Part shown: positions 1 to 8,646 of the stretch, one piece after another
Numbering within the stretch: position 1 is the first letter of the stretch
Layout: each line of letters starts with the position of its first letter
Assembly (NCBI RefSeq): GCF_000069945.1
Contig: NC_010545.1
Coordinates: 620,001-684,000, forward strand
Origin: Corynebacterium urealyticum DSM 7109
GTDB taxonomy: Bacteria; Actinomycetota; Actinomycetes; Mycobacteriales; Mycobacteriaceae
Direction of reading: 5' to 3'
Length of the DNA: 64,000 bases
Notes under the pieces: model-generated
What the model was told of the DNA's origin: nothing
What the model saw: only the letters and a program-made list of their open reading frames with translations
The model's database searches: none
Program-made: the position numbers and the translations under genes

Positions 1-17
1 TAGGAAGTAGTGAACCC

Positions 18-3000
18 TTGAGTATGTCGGCACAGCCTCCATCTGGCGCCTCATCTGCAAACTTCACGCCCTCGCGCCGTTCCAAGATTATCGCCGGCCT
101 GGTCATGGCGCTGGGCGTGGCGTTCTTCTTGGTGCCCATCGTGGTTGGCGCGTACACGGACTGGCAGTGGTTCCGTGACCTGGAATATCAGGGCGTATTC
201 TTCGGCGTGATCATCACCCGCGTGATCCTATTCCTGATCTTCGGCCTGGTTGCGGGGGTGATCGTCTGGCTGGCAGCCTTTGCCGCCTACCGCAAGGGGC
301 CGACTAGCCTCGAGTCGCTCGGCTCAGCCTCGCCACTGGCTGCGAACCGCCCGGCAATCCGTCAAACCGTCCGCCCCATGCTGGTGTGGCTGCCGATCCT
401 GGCGGGCATCGTCGTCGGCCTGGTCGCGCAGGGCAACTGGCGCCGCGCGATGCTGTTCTGGAACTCCTCTTCCTTCGGGGTGGAGGATCCGCAGTTCGGC
501 AAGGACCTAAGTTTCTACGCCTTTAACCTGCCGATGCTGAACCTCATCCTGGGGATGCTCAGCTTCATCCTCATCATCGCGTTCTTCGTCAACGGCATCG
601 GTCACTACCTGCTGGGCTCCATCACCACCGGTAACCCGCGGGTGGGGGAGAAGGCGAAGGTTGCTCCGGCGGCCCGCCGTCAGCTGGCGATCATCGCTGG
701 CATTTGGATGATCGTGAAGGCCGTGGGCTACTGGTTCGACCGCTACGACCTGCTCAACCGCCAGCACGACACCTTCACTGGTGGCTCCTACACGGATATC
801 AACGCCGTCCTGCCCGCGAAGATCGTCCTGCTCGTCGTCGCCATCTTCGTCGCTGCCTTGTTCTTCCTCACCATCGTGATGAAGGACCTGCGCATCCCGG
901 CGCTCGCCGTGGCCCTGATGCTGCTGACCTCGCTTGTCGCCGGCGTGGCCTGGCCAGCGATCCTGGAGCAGTTCTCCGTCGCGCCGAACCGCGCGGAGAA
1001 GGAGCGCGAGTACATCGCCCGCAACATCGACGCCACCCGCCACGCCTACGGCCTCGGGGACGATAATGTCACCTACGAGCGCAACTGGGGCACCAAGCAG
1101 GGCGGCAAGAAGGCGGAGCGCTCCATCGCCCAGGACGACGTCACTCTCTCCAACATCCGTCTTCTCGACCCGCAGGTTCTGTCCCCGACGTTCACCCAGC
1201 AACAGCAGCTGCGTAACTTCTACGGCTTCTCCGATGAACTCGCCGTGGACCGCTACGAGGTTGATGGCAAGATGCGTGACTTTGTCGTCGCAGCTCGTGA
1301 GCTGAACCCCAATACCCTGGAAGGCAACCAGCAGGACTGGATCAACCGCCACACCGTCTACACCCACGGCAACGGCTTCATCGCCGCCCCGGCCCGCAAG
1401 GTCGACGAGGTGGCCCGCGACGTCGGTTCCGCCCGCGGTGGCTACCCGGTCTACACCGTCGCCGACCTGCAGTCCCTGGAGCGGGGCCGCCAGGGTGGCG
1501 AGCTGGAGCTGGATCTGAAGCAGCCGCGTATCTACTTCGGCCCGCTGATCGCCTCCAACCCGACGCCGAACTCGGACTACGCCATCGTCGGCCGTTCCGG
1601 CGGCAACCCGCTGGAGTACGACACCGAGGACAGCAACTACACCTACACCGGTAAGGGCGGGGTGGACGTCAATAATCCATTCAACCGCCTGATGTACGCC
1701 GCGCACTTCGAGTCGATGAACCTGCTGCTCACCGACCGCATCGGCGAGAATTCCCGCATCCTGTACAACCGCGACCCCCGCGAGCGTGTGCACAAGGTGG
1801 CGCCGTGGCTGACCACGGATTCGAAGACCTACCCGACCGTCATCGACGGCCGCATCAAGTGGGTCGTGGACGGATACACCACCCTGACGGACCTGCCCTA
1901 CTCCGAGCGCACCAGCCTGACGGAGACCACGACGGACACGACCAACCCCGATGGTGTCCGCCGTGAGCAGCTGGTCACCGACAAGGTCAGCTACATCCGT
2001 AACTCCGTCAAGGCCACCGTCGATGCGTACGACGGCACCGTCGAGCTCTACGAATTCGACGAGAAGGACCCCGTCCTGAAGGCCTGGCGCGGCGCGTTCC
2101 CGGACGTCGTGAAGCCGAAGTCCGAAATCAGCGACGAGCTGATGCAGCACCTGCGCTACCCAGGTGACATGTTCAAGGTGCAGCGCGAGCTCATCGCCCG
2201 CTACCACGTCAGCGACCCGGGCGTGTTCTTCCAGAACGACGCCTTCTGGTCCGTGCCGTCCGACCCGACGGCCAAGGAGAACAAGGGCGAGCTGGCGCAG
2301 CCGCCGTACTACGTGGTCGCCGCCGATCCGGAGACCGGTAAGCCGAGCTTCCAGCTAATCACCCCGTTCCGTGGCCTGCGTCGTGAGTTCCTGGCCGCGC
2401 ACATGACCGTCTCCTCTGATCCGGAGAACTATGGCAAGATCCACGTGCGCGTGCTGCCGACCCAGACGCAGACCCAGGGTCCGAAGCAGGCGCAGGACAC
2501 GATGATGTCCTCCGACGAGGTCGCCCGCGAGCGCACCCTCCTGGAGGGGTCGAATGACGTCATTAACGGCAACCTGTTGACCCTGCCCGTCGGCGACGGT
2601 CAGGTTCTCTACGTGGAGCCGGTGTACTCCAAGCGCAAGGACCAGGAGTCCGCGTTCCCGAAGCTGCTGCGTGTCCTGGTGTCCTATAACGGACAGGTCG
2701 GTTACGCTCCGACGATCGCCGAGGCGCTGCAGCAGGTGGGCATCGACCCGGCAGCGGCCACGGACCTGGAAGAGGTCGACGGCAGCGTCGTGGCCCCAGG
2801 CAAGGGCGATAAGAAGGACGAAGGCGAGTCCGGTAAGGGCGAGGATAAGGACCAGGAGCAGGGCTCCGGGGCGGCCGGTCAGCTGCCACAGGGCGACGCT
2901 GCTGACAAGGTCCGGGATGCGATGGACAAGGTCAACCGCACCCGCCAGTCCGGCTCCTTCGAGGAGTTCGGCAAGGCCCTCGACGAGCTGGACAAGGCAG

Positions 3001-3026
3001 TCCGCGAGCTGCAGTCCCAGCAGTAG
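18..3026 (+). CDS. UPF0182 family large integral membrane protein
   Basis: A 1002-residue protein of the actinobacterial UPF0182 family (Rv3193c-like), whose biochemical function is unknown. About seven hydrophobic segments lie in the first 320 residues (clear ones near 25-45, 65-90, 120-140, 170-195, 225-240, 265-290, 295-315), followed by a roughly 600-residue soluble, probably extracytoplasmic domain. The tail (about 925-965) is a low-complexity Lys/Glu/Asp/Gly stretch, and a short helical segment ends the protein. The reading frame opens with TTG at 18; an in-frame ATG at 24 is an equally possible start, and AGGAAG at 3-8 suits either. Length matches the family. It is monocistronic as seen here, with a terminator after it. 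Confidence 0.93.
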   Translation: MSMSAQPPSGASSANFTPSRRSKIIAGLVMALGVAFFLVPIVVGAYTDWQWFRDLEYQGVFFGVIITRVILFLIFGLVAGVIVWLAAFAAYRKGPTSLESLGSASPLAANRPAIRQTVRPMLVWLPILAGIVVGLVAQGNWRRAMLFWNSSSFGVEDPQFGKDLSFYAFNLPMLNLILGMLSFILIIAFFVNGIGHYLLGSITTGNPRVGEKAKVAPAARRQLAIIAGIWMIVKAVGYWFDRYDLLNRQHDTFTGGSYTDINAVLPAKIVLLVVAIFVAALFFLTIVMKDLRIPALAVALMLLTSLVAGVAWPAILEQFSVAPNRAEKEREYIARNIDATRHAYGLGDDNVTYERNWGTKQGGKKAERSIAQDDVTLSNIRLLDPQVLSPTFTQQQQLRNFYGFSDELAVDRYEVDGKMRDFVVAARELNPNTLEGNQQDWINRHTVYTHGNGFIAAPARKVDEVARDVGSARGGYPVYTVADLQSLERGRQGGELELDLKQPRIYFGPLIASNPTPNSDYAIVGRSGGNPLEYDTEDSNYTYTGKGGVDVNNPFNRLMYAAHFESMNLLLTDRIGENSRILYNRDPRERVHKVAPWLTTDSKTYPTVIDGRIKWVVDGYTTLTDLPYSERTSLTETTTDTTNPDGVRREQLVTDKVSYIRNSVKATVDAYDGTVELYEFDEKDPVLKAWRGAFPDVVKPKSEISDELMQHLRYPGDMFKVQRELIARYHVSDPGVFFQNDAFWSVPSDPTAKENKGELAQPPYYVVAADPETGKPSFQLITPFRGLRREFLAAHMTVSSDPENYGKIHVRVLPTQTQTQGPKQAQDTMMSSDEVARERTLLEGSNDVINGNLLTLPVGDGQVLYVEPVYSKRKDQESAFPKLLRVLVSYNGQVGYAPTIAEALQQVGIDPAAATDLEEVDGSVVAPGKGDKKDEGESGKGEDKDQEQGSGAAGQLPQGDAADKVRDAMDKVNRTRQSGSFEEFGKALDELDKAVRELQSQQ

Positions 3027-3098
3027 GGGCGGGCTGGGAGCCCTAGGATGGGATCCCCAGCTGGGTGACCGCATGGCCGCCCAGTAGCTAGCCCCCTG

Positions 3099-3149
3099 AT
3101 CGCCCGTTGGTCGCGGCGCTCGATGGAAGAGCGCAGGCCAGCGGGCGAT
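3099..3149 (+). terminator. Rho-independent terminator after the UPF0182 gene
   Basis: A 12-bp stem (3099-3110 with 3138-3149, one G-T pair) encloses a loop that contains its own small GCGCT/AGCGC hairpin, and is followed by a T-rich run (TTTTGCTTTT). Confidence 0.75.
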
Positions 3150-3237
3150 TTTGCTTTTCTATGAAGCCTTGTTAGGCTAGTCGATGTTGCAGACAGAGGT
3201 CAGCCAAGGAATTGGTTGAGTCTGTACTCGCAAGCGT

Positions 3238-3314
3238 CGCGGGGTGGAGCAGCTCGGTAGCTCGCTGGGCTCATAACCCAGAGGTCGTAGGTTCGAATCC
3301 TGCCCCCGCTACCA
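3238..3314 (+). tRNA. Initiator tRNA-Met (CAT), host gene of the integrated element
   Basis: A 77-nt cloverleaf with anticodon CAT at 3272-3274. The first base is C facing T at position 72, so the acceptor stem lacks a 1-72 pair, which with the GGG/CCC anticodon-stem pairs is the mark of an initiator tRNA. D-arm (GAGCAGCTCGG), T-arm (GGTTCGAATCC) and an encoded CCA at 3312-3314 are visible. The 3' half from 3275 onward is repeated at 12764, so everything from the anticodon stem to the CCA in this copy was supplied by the inserted element, which restores a complete gene. Confidence 0.96.
3275..3312 (+). repeat. Left attachment repeat (attL core)
   Basis: This 38-bp stretch covers the 3' strand of the anticodon stem, variable loop, T-arm and acceptor 3' strand of the tRNA. 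It is identical to 12764-12801. The next base differs (C here, T at 12802), which sets the outer limit of the crossover region. Confidence 0.9.
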
Positions 3315-3320
3315 ACTTCC

Positions 3321-3354
3321 AAGCCCCTACCAGGAGAAACACTGGTAGGGGCTT
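3321..3354 (+). terminator. Terminator downstream of tRNA-fMet, supplied by the element
   Basis: A perfect 13-bp stem (3321-3333 with 3342-3354) with an 8-nt loop, followed by TTAGTTATTT. It differs from the native terminator, now displaced to 12809-12842. Confidence 0.85.
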
Positions 3355-3428
3355 TAGTTATTTCTCTTAAGGCCGGCGGATTCGGGTTAAACGACAAAAT
3401 GTGTGTCTGACTCCGGCGTGTCGCGGGG

Positions 3429-4607
3429 TTAGATGTGGCCTTTTTGGATGCCGATTGAGTGTGTGTAGTCGGTGTCGATAGCGTTGTCGTAGAGGGCTGG
3501 TCGTCCAGTTTCGTGGTCGGCTTGGTTCTCGTTGTGGGTCAGGGTGGATACTTTGGCGAGTTGGTCCTGGCCCCAGTTGGACTGCCTGGCGATCTCAACG
3601 GGGCCGTCAGGCAGTTCCGTTTGCAGGTACAGCCACCAATCCAGCATCCGGCGTTGGTGTTCACCGGATCTGCCGCGGTGGGTGCGGGCAAGCAGTTTCA
3701 ACTGGGCGTTGATGCCGCCTTCCAGGCTGTTGGTGGTGGATTTGATCCGGCTGACATCGAGGACACCGTCAGGTGGGTCGAGATAGACAAATAACAGCTG
3801 GTTGCGCCATAGGTGGTTGAGGCTGTTGTAGGCCTTGCGGGTGCGTTCATGCGTCCATGACCAGGTGTGTTGCCGTGTCGCTGGGTCGGTTGTGAACGTT
3901 TTCTGGTTCATCCAGTCGCGGTAGATAGTGCCGTATTCGTGCAGTTGTGCACCCCACTCGGCTGCCTCGTCAAGAGCGGTGATCTTCGTGAGGTTGAGCG
4001 CGAGCTGGTAAATCGCTCGTCCTGCATCGGTGCGGGGGCGTGAGGTGGTGTGCCGACGCACCACGCGTTGGGCGTGAACGAGGCAGCGCTGCACTTTCGT
4101 TGCAGGCCAGCATGTCTTGATTGCGCTGGCAGCGCCTTGGCCGCCGTCGATGACAGCGATCAGGGGCGCGGGGATACGTTCGAGGAGCCTTTGGTAGTCG
4201 CGGGTGGTCTCACGTGTGCACCAGTGCCAAGCGATGACGTGATCCAAGGTGGCGGCAACAATCAAGCATCCGCCGGCGGTGTAGGTGCCGTCAAGAAAGA
4301 CCTGGTCGTAGACCCGGCCTTCGTGCCCGATCGTGGGATCGGGGACATCAACTAGCCAGAAGTGTTCAAACCGGCGTTGCAGGGTACGCGGATGACACCC
4401 TGCTTCGGCGGCAGCGGTTTCCAAGCTCGCACCGGTTGTGAGGTGGGTGATAAATGCTGCGAAGGCTGCTGAGTTGGTGATATCGGGGCGCTGCTTGGTG
4501 GTGGAAGCGCCGCAGATTTTGCACCGCCACCGGGTGCGGTTGGCGGAGGTCTTACCGTTGCGTTTCATCTCCCCGCCGCAGTGGCAGCGTGGTCTGTTCT
4601 TCGGCAT
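3429..4607 (-). CDS. IS1249 family transposase
   Basis: A 392-residue DDE transposase of the IS256 superfamily, IS1249 type, which cuts and joins the ends of its own insertion sequence. An N-terminal zinc-ribbon-like region has CHC (residues 8-10) and CKIC (30-33), followed by an HTH-like stretch near 55-80. Candidate catalytic residues are the Asp of DGTY (about 107), the Asp of DGGQG (about 154) and the Glu of NSLEGG (about 297). The frame is intact, so the enzyme may still be made, but the right inverted repeat of its element is split by the IS3 insertion upstream of this start. The start ATG at 4607 lies 71 bp from a strong hairpin that may limit read-in expression. Confidence 0.9.
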   Translation of the reverse strand: MPKNRPRCHCGGEMKRNGKTSANRTRWRCKICGASTTKQRPDITNSAAFAAFITHLTTGASLETAAAEAGCHPRTLQRRFEHFWLVDVPDPTIGHEGRVYDQVFLDGTYTAGGCLIVAATLDHVIAWHWCTRETTRDYQRLLERIPAPLIAVIDGGQGAASAIKTCWPATKVQRCLVHAQRVVRRHTTSRPRTDAGRAIYQLALNLTKITALDEAAEWGAQLHEYGTIYRDWMNQKTFTTDPATRQHTWSWTHERTRKAYNSLNHLWRNQLLFVYLDPPDGVLDVSRIKSTTNSLEGGINAQLKLLARTHRGRSGEHQRRMLDWWLYLQTELPDGPVEIARQSNWGQDQLAKVSTLTHNENQADHETGRPALYDNAIDTDYTHSIGIQKGHI

Positions 4608-4677
4608 TGATCAATGCCAACACCAGCTCCTACCACACGCTGCTGTCACACCCGGTATTTCGCCGCCCCGGGGCGGA

Positions 4678-4698
4678 TATATGCTCTAGGAGCATATA
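4678..4698. promoter_or_regulatory. Perfect hairpin upstream of the IS1249-like transposase
   Basis: A 9-bp perfect inverted repeat TATATGCTC with a 3-nt loop, between the right IS end and the transposase start. In many insertion sequences such structures block read-through translation of the transposase; that role is inferred here. Confidence 0.5.
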
Positions 4699-4788
4699 CT
4701 TTCCGGATTACCCCTGATCAACCCAAACAAATCGACGAATCCGGACACACATTTGGGGATGCGGACGGGATCTTGGAGGATTCCACTT

Positions 4789-6168
4789 ATGAACCGTTCG
4801 TACACAGATCAGCAGCGTCGCAGAGCGATTGAGGTTTATAAGCGCACTCAGTCGGTGACGAAGACGACCCGGCAGCTGGGGTATCCGGGGAGATGGACGC
4901 TGTACAAATGGTTGCGTGAACCCACCACTCCAGGTAGACCGCGTAAGCAGGCGAAAACCTTGACGCGTTACCCGTTTGAGGTCAAGCTTCGTGCTGTCGA
5001 ACTTTTCAACGCCGGCTGGAGCCCAGCTGACATCGCTCAAGAATGTGGGCTGAGGTCAAAAATGAGCGTCTATTCTTGGACACAACGCCATCGTGAAGAG
5101 GGACAATGGGGGCTGATGTCGAAAAAGGAACGAGAAGAACGTGCTCGCATCCCCACCCGAGCAGCCCTTGAAAAATCTTTGCCGGATGATCCATCTGAAC
5201 TGAAAGAACAGATGGCCAAGCTGCTGGTCGAGAAAGCTGTATTGGAAAAGGAGCTGGAGCTTGTAAAAAAAGACGTCAGCGTCATCCCAGGTCAGCTCAG
5301 TAATAGACAAAAGACCGCAGTGGTTGACGCGCTACGCCCTGACTTCCCCTTGCCGATGCTGCTCGCCTCTATCGGCCTTGCACAATCGAGTTTTTACTAC
5401 CACCTTCAACAACGCAGCCGGCCCGATAAGCACGAGCATATCCGTGACATACTCCATGCCATCGACGCGCAGTCGGACAACACGTACGGCTATCGACGCA
5501 TGTGGTGGGAGTTGCGTCATCGTGGGATCATCATCAGCGAGAAGGTTGTTCGTCGCCTCATGCGCGAAGAAGGAATCGTGCCCCGCTTTCCGAAACGCAA
5601 GTGGAGGTACTCCAGCTATCAGGGAGAAATTTCACCAGCTCCGGACAACTTGGTGAACCGTAATTTTCACGCTGACAGCCCAAACAAGTTGTGGCTAACT
5701 GACATCAGTGTTTTTGCAGCTCACGATAGTCGCGTGTACCTCTCTGCCATAATCGACTGTTTTGACGGCAAGGTCGTCGCCGCGAAAACAAGCGTGCACC
5801 CCACTATGGAGTTGGCGCAGGAAACCCTGCTTGCTGCCATTGAAGCGGAGCAGCCAGAAGCAGATGGTTCCCTGGTGCTTCATTCTGACCGGGGTGCACA
5901 TTACCGCGGTAGCACCTGGCGCAGTTTGACCGCTAAATACGGGATTGTCAGCTCAATGTCTAAAAAGGGTTGCAGCCCAGATAACGCAGCGTGTGAAGGA
6001 TTTTTCGGCCGTATGAAAAATGAGATGTACTACGGCAAGGTTTGGCAAACCACCAAAGAGCTCGAAGAAGCCATCGCGCGATACATCGAGTTCTATAACA
6101 ACCACCGGATCAAAACCAGTCTAGGCGGTGTGAGTATCACCGCCTACCGAAAACTTCATGTAGCGTGA
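4789..6168 (+). CDS. IS3 family transposase, single uninterrupted frame
   Basis: A 459-residue transposase that carries both OrfA and OrfB parts in one frame. The N-terminal part has two HTH-like regions (about 1-40 and 58-90) and a charged coiled-coil/leucine segment (about 130-165). The C-terminal rve integrase core shows the DDE triad: Asp in WLTDIS (about 305), Asp in HSDRGAHY (about 367), Glu in NAACEGFF (about 403). The start at 4789 is chosen for the preceding TTGGAGGA at 4773-4780; an upstream in-frame ATG at 4753 would lie on the IS end itself. Most IS3 elements split orfA and orfB and fuse them by frameshift; here the fusion is encoded directly. Confidence 0.9.
   Translation: MNRSYTDQQRRRAIEVYKRTQSVTKTTRQLGYPGRWTLYKWLREPTTPGRPRKQAKTLTRYPFEVKLRAVELFNAGWSPADIAQECGLRSKMSVYSWTQRHREEGQWGLMSKKEREERARIPTRAALEKSLPDDPSELKEQMAKLLVEKAVLEKELELVKKDVSVIPGQLSNRQKTAVVDALRPDFPLPMLLASIGLAQSSFYYHLQQRSRPDKHEHIRDILHAIDAQSDNTYGYRRMWWELRHRGIIISEKVVRRLMREEGIVPRFPKRKWRYSSYQGEISPAPDNLVNRNFHADSPNKLWLTDISVFAAHDSRVYLSAIIDCFDGKVVAAKTSVHPTMELAQETLLAAIEAEQPEADGSLVLHSDRGAHYRGSTWRSLTAKYGIVSSMSKKGCSPDNAACEGFFGRMKNEMYYGKVWQTTKELEEAIARYIEFYNNHRIKTSLGGVSITAYRKLHVA
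5265..5271 (+). other. A7 slippery heptamer in the IS3 transposase gene
   Basis: Seven A residues are phased as A AAA AAA in the reading frame, at the junction between the OrfA-like and OrfB-like parts. A -1 shift would leave the long frame and stop at TAA 5301-5303, giving an OrfA-only product of about 171 residues. Use of the site is inferred. Confidence 0.45.
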
Positions 6169-6217
6169 CCCGAAACTGTCCAACAAAATGTCCGCGTCCC
6201 CTTTTGTCCTTTAACCC

Positions 6218-6486
6218 TCCTGGGACTCAAATCGGGACTTTAGCGATGGCATTTTGTCACTTAAGCCGGTTTGGAAGTGATGGGGTTAAGTGACAATTTT
6301 CGATTTTGTGACCTTGGATGACTGTGTCGTTTTGAGGAGTCGTCTGCACGGATTTCAGAAGTCCTCTGCACTATCGCCATCCACTCCGGAGAGGCCGCGG
6401 GCGTTCGTCCACTTCATCTGGAACGCGACTCGACAGAGCACATCCAATAGGATGGTCTTTTTCTCCCTGCGAAGGATGGGGGCAGT
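6218..6486. other. Gene-free stretch with integrase-tail and IS-end relics
   Basis: No convincing gene. At 6222-6240 there is an 18/19 match to the last codons of the integrase gene (12637-12655). At 6251-6267 and 6283-6299 a pair of inverted 17-mers resembles the IS1249-like terminal repeat (GGGTTAA..GACAA). The stretch up to 6486 has no recognisable content. Confidence 0.55.
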
Positions 6487-6891
6487 TTAGGATGCCAGGG
6501 TGTTGACCAGATCGAGGAATTCCTCAGCGTAGGCAATTTGCTTGCGTAGCTTTTCGTAGCGGGTGCGCGTCTCCTCACGAATGTCGGCAAGGGTGGCCTT
6601 GGCATTACTCCGTGCCTGCTGTGCGGGATCACTGTCCTGCACGCCATCCGAACTATGAAGAATCTCCGCAGCTTCCAGGAATTCCCGCATCTGATCCAGA
6701 GTAAACCCCAGCGGTTTCATCCGTCGCACCAGCAAAACACGACGTACATCAGCCTCACTATAAAGCCTGAACCCACCAGGGCTACGCCCCGATGGGCTAA
6801 TCAGGCCGACGTTGTCATAATGACGCAAGGTGGGAATCGACAACCCCGTCTGGTCAACGACCTCGCCGATCTTGAAATTACTGTTTTGCAT
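6487..6891 (-). CDS. MerR family transcriptional regulator
   Basis: A 134-residue one-component regulator. The N-terminal winged HTH is typical (residues 5-75: IGEVVDQTGLS, TLRHYDNVGLI, GFRLYSEADV, RRMKPLGFTLDQM), followed by a long coiled-coil dimerisation helix (about 80-125). No Cys-rich metal-binding loop is present, so it is not of the MerR/CueR metal-sensor type. It is transcribed away from sulP, with a perfect dyad between the two genes, which suggests that it controls the transporter. The inducer cannot be deduced. Both genes lie inside the integrated element and are presumably cargo. Confidence 0.9.
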   Translation of the reverse strand: MQNSNFKIGEVVDQTGLSIPTLRHYDNVGLISPSGRSPGGFRLYSEADVRRVLLVRRMKPLGFTLDQMREFLEAAEILHSSDGVQDSDPAQQARSNAKATLADIREETRTRYEKLRKQIAYAEEFLDLVNTLAS

Positions 6892-6981
6892 TGCCTGTTC
6901 TCCTTCACGGTGATGTTGCCCACGGGTTCCTGTGCCTGGGTTGGCGGTTGAGCAAAACTCCCGCTACCATAACCACCATCA

Positions 6982-7008
6982 CCAACCCTAAAGCTACTAG
7001 AGGGTTGG
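6982..7008. promoter_or_regulatory. MerR-type operator between merR and sulP
   Basis: A perfect 8-bp dyad, CCAACCCT and AGGGTTGG, is separated by 11 nt, with CTAAAG/CTAG in the centre, the usual layout of MerR-family operators. It sits 91 bp upstream of the merR start and 53 bp upstream of the sulP start. Confidence 0.7.
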
Positions 7009-7060
7009 ATTCCTTTCGGGCGTTCGCCCAGTTAACTATCCCCTCAAAGATTGGACATCT

Positions 7061-8620
7061 ATGACTGAAACTAGCACGGTGGCTCCGCGCCCCCAATCTG
7101 ATCCGGAGGGCACCGACGCCCCCAACGGAGTCGTCGCATCCTTCCGCTACGCGTTCTCCTCACTCACCCGCCTCCGCAAGGAGGTCCTGGCCGGCCTAGC
7201 CGTCGCACTCGCGCTGATCCCTGAGGCGATCGCCTTTTCCATCCTCGCCGGTGTCGACCCAGCCGTCGGCTTGTTCTCCTCGGTGGTCATGTCGATCGCG
7301 ATCGCCTTCACCGGTGGCCGCCCGGCGATGATCACCGGTGCTACCGGTGCGATCGCCCTAGTCATTGCTCCTGTGGCGCGTGATTACGGGATGGATTATT
7401 TCATCGCCACCGTCCTGCTGGCCGGCGTCATCCAGATCGTGATGGCTTTGCTGGGGGTGGCGAAACTCCAGCGGTTTATCCCTAGGTCGGTGATGCTCGG
7501 CTTCGTCAACGCACTGGGAATCATGATCTTCACCGCCCAGCTCGAGCACCTGATCGACGTGCCCTGGATGGTCTACCCCCTGGTGGGCCTGGGCGTGTTG
7601 ATCATGATCTTCTGGCCGAAGGTCACCGGGGTGATCCCGGCCCCGCTGATCACGATCATCGTGGTGACCGGCCTGGCCATTGTTGCCGGCTTCACCGTCC
7701 CGACGGTCTCGGACATGGGCCAGATGCCTGAGTCCCTGCCGGAACTATTCATCCCGAACGTGCCCCTCACGCTGGAAACCCTCCAGATCATCGCCCCCTA
7801 CGCCCTGGCCATGGCCGTGGTCGGTCTCATGGAATCGTTGATGACCGCCAAGCTCGTCGACGACATCACCGACACCCACTCCGATAAGACCCGCGAAAGC
7901 TGGGGCCAGGGTGTCGCGAACATCACCTCCGGCTTCTTCGGCGGCATGGGTGGCTGCGCGATGATCGGCCAGACCATGATCAACGTCCGCGAATCCGGCG
8001 CACGCACCCGACTATCCACCCTGCTCTCGGGTGTCTTCCTGCTCATCCTCGTCCTGGCACTAGGCGATATCGTCGGAATGATCCCCATGGCCGCCCTGGT
8101 CGCGATCATGATCATGGTCTCGGTCGGCACCGTGAACTGGCATTCCGTGCACCCACGCACACTCAAACTCATGCCGGTGAGCGAAACCATCGTCATGGCC
8201 GTGACGATTATTGCCACCCTAGCCACCCACAACCTGGCGATTGGTGTGGTCCTGGGTGTGGTCACCGCGATGATCATGTTCGCCCGCCGGGTGGCCCACT
8301 TGGTTCGGATCGAGATGGTTCGCGAGCTCGACGTGGACCGCGACGGCACGATCGATATTCGCACCTACCGGGTCTCCGGACAGCTGTTCTGGGCATCAAG
8401 CAATGACCTGGTCTACCAGTTCGACTACACCGATGAAGCCGACCACATCATCATCGACATGATGATGGCCGAGATCTGGGACGCCTCCACGGTGGCCACC
8501 CTCGATTCGATCACCCAGAAATTCCAGGACAAGGGTAAAACCGTGTCCATTATCGGGCTCGACGGTCCCAGTCAGGACCGGCTGAACCGCCTGTCTGGCC
8601 GGCTTGGCACCGGCCACTAA
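7061..8620 (+). CDS. SulP family inorganic anion transporter
   Basis: A 519-residue inner-membrane carrier of the SulP (SLC26-like) family, which move sulfate, bicarbonate or related anions with Na+ or H+. About 11-12 hydrophobic segments cover residues 35-425, starting with the family signature region ([19 protein letters not shown]), and include the [13 protein letters not shown] motif near 288-300. A short STAS domain follows (about 430-515). The start at 7061 lacks a strong Shine-Dalgarno. It lies divergent from merR with the operator in front and a terminator behind, so the pair is a self-contained cargo unit of the element. The substrate is not decidable from sequence; sulfate and bicarbonate are the first guesses. 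Confidence 0.92.
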   Translation: MTETSTVAPRPQSDPEGTDAPNGVVASFRYAFSSLTRLRKEVLAGLAVALALIPEAIAFSILAGVDPAVGLFSSVVMSIAIAFTGGRPAMITGATGAIALVIAPVARDYGMDYFIATVLLAGVIQIVMALLGVAKLQRFIPRSVMLGFVNALGIMIFTAQLEHLIDVPWMVYPLVGLGVLIMIFWPKVTGVIPAPLITIIVVTGLAIVAGFTVPTVSDMGQMPESLPELFIPNVPLTLETLQIIAPYALAMAVVGLMESLMTAKLVDDITDTHSDKTRESWGQGVANITSGFFGGMGGCAMIGQTMINVRESGARTRLSTLLSGVFLLILVLALGDIVGMIPMAALVAIMIMVSVGTVNWHSVHPRTLKLMPVSETIVMAVTIIATLATHNLAIGVVLGVVTAMIMFARRVAHLVRIEMVRELDVDRDGTIDIRTYRVSGQLFWASSNDLVYQFDYTDEADHIIIDMMMAEIWDASTVATLDSITQKFQDKGKTVSIIGLDGPSQDRLNRLSGRLGTGH

Positions 8621-8646
8621 CATCCCCCGACTCGAGCACATCGACT

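Larger units (their letters stand above)
4755..6201 (+). mobile_element. IS3-family element nested in the IS1249-like right end
   Basis: The ends are imperfect inverted repeats beginning GGGGATGCGGAC (4755) and, read inward from 6201, GGGGACGCGGAC, with further matches TTGGA and TT inside. TTT stands directly outside both ends (4752-4754 and 6202-6204), a 3-bp target duplication usual for IS3. Excising the element with one TTT restores the inverted repeat of the host element. The length is 1447 bp. Its base composition is less GC-rich than that of the chromosome, in line with recent acquisition. Confidence 0.87.
3384..6217 (-). mobile_element. IS1249-like (IS256 family) element, interrupted by an IS3 element
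   Basis: The left end at 3384 (GGGTTAAACGACAAAATG) has its inverted partner at the far side of the nested IS3 element. When 4755-6204 (IS3 plus one copy of the TTT duplication) is removed, the right end reads as the complement of the left end, with 22 of the first 23 bases matching. The rebuilt element is 1384 bp, which agrees with the roughly 1.4 kb expected for IS1249. No matching 8-bp target duplication flanks it (GCGGATTC on the left, TCCTGGGA on the right), so a later deletion or recombination at one side is likely. Confidence 0.85.

Noticed and set aside
507..2207. Long open frame on the minus strand (566 codons)
   Set aside because: It is the complement of the UPF0182 gene, Val/Gly/Leu-rich with no domain; a product of high third-position GC.
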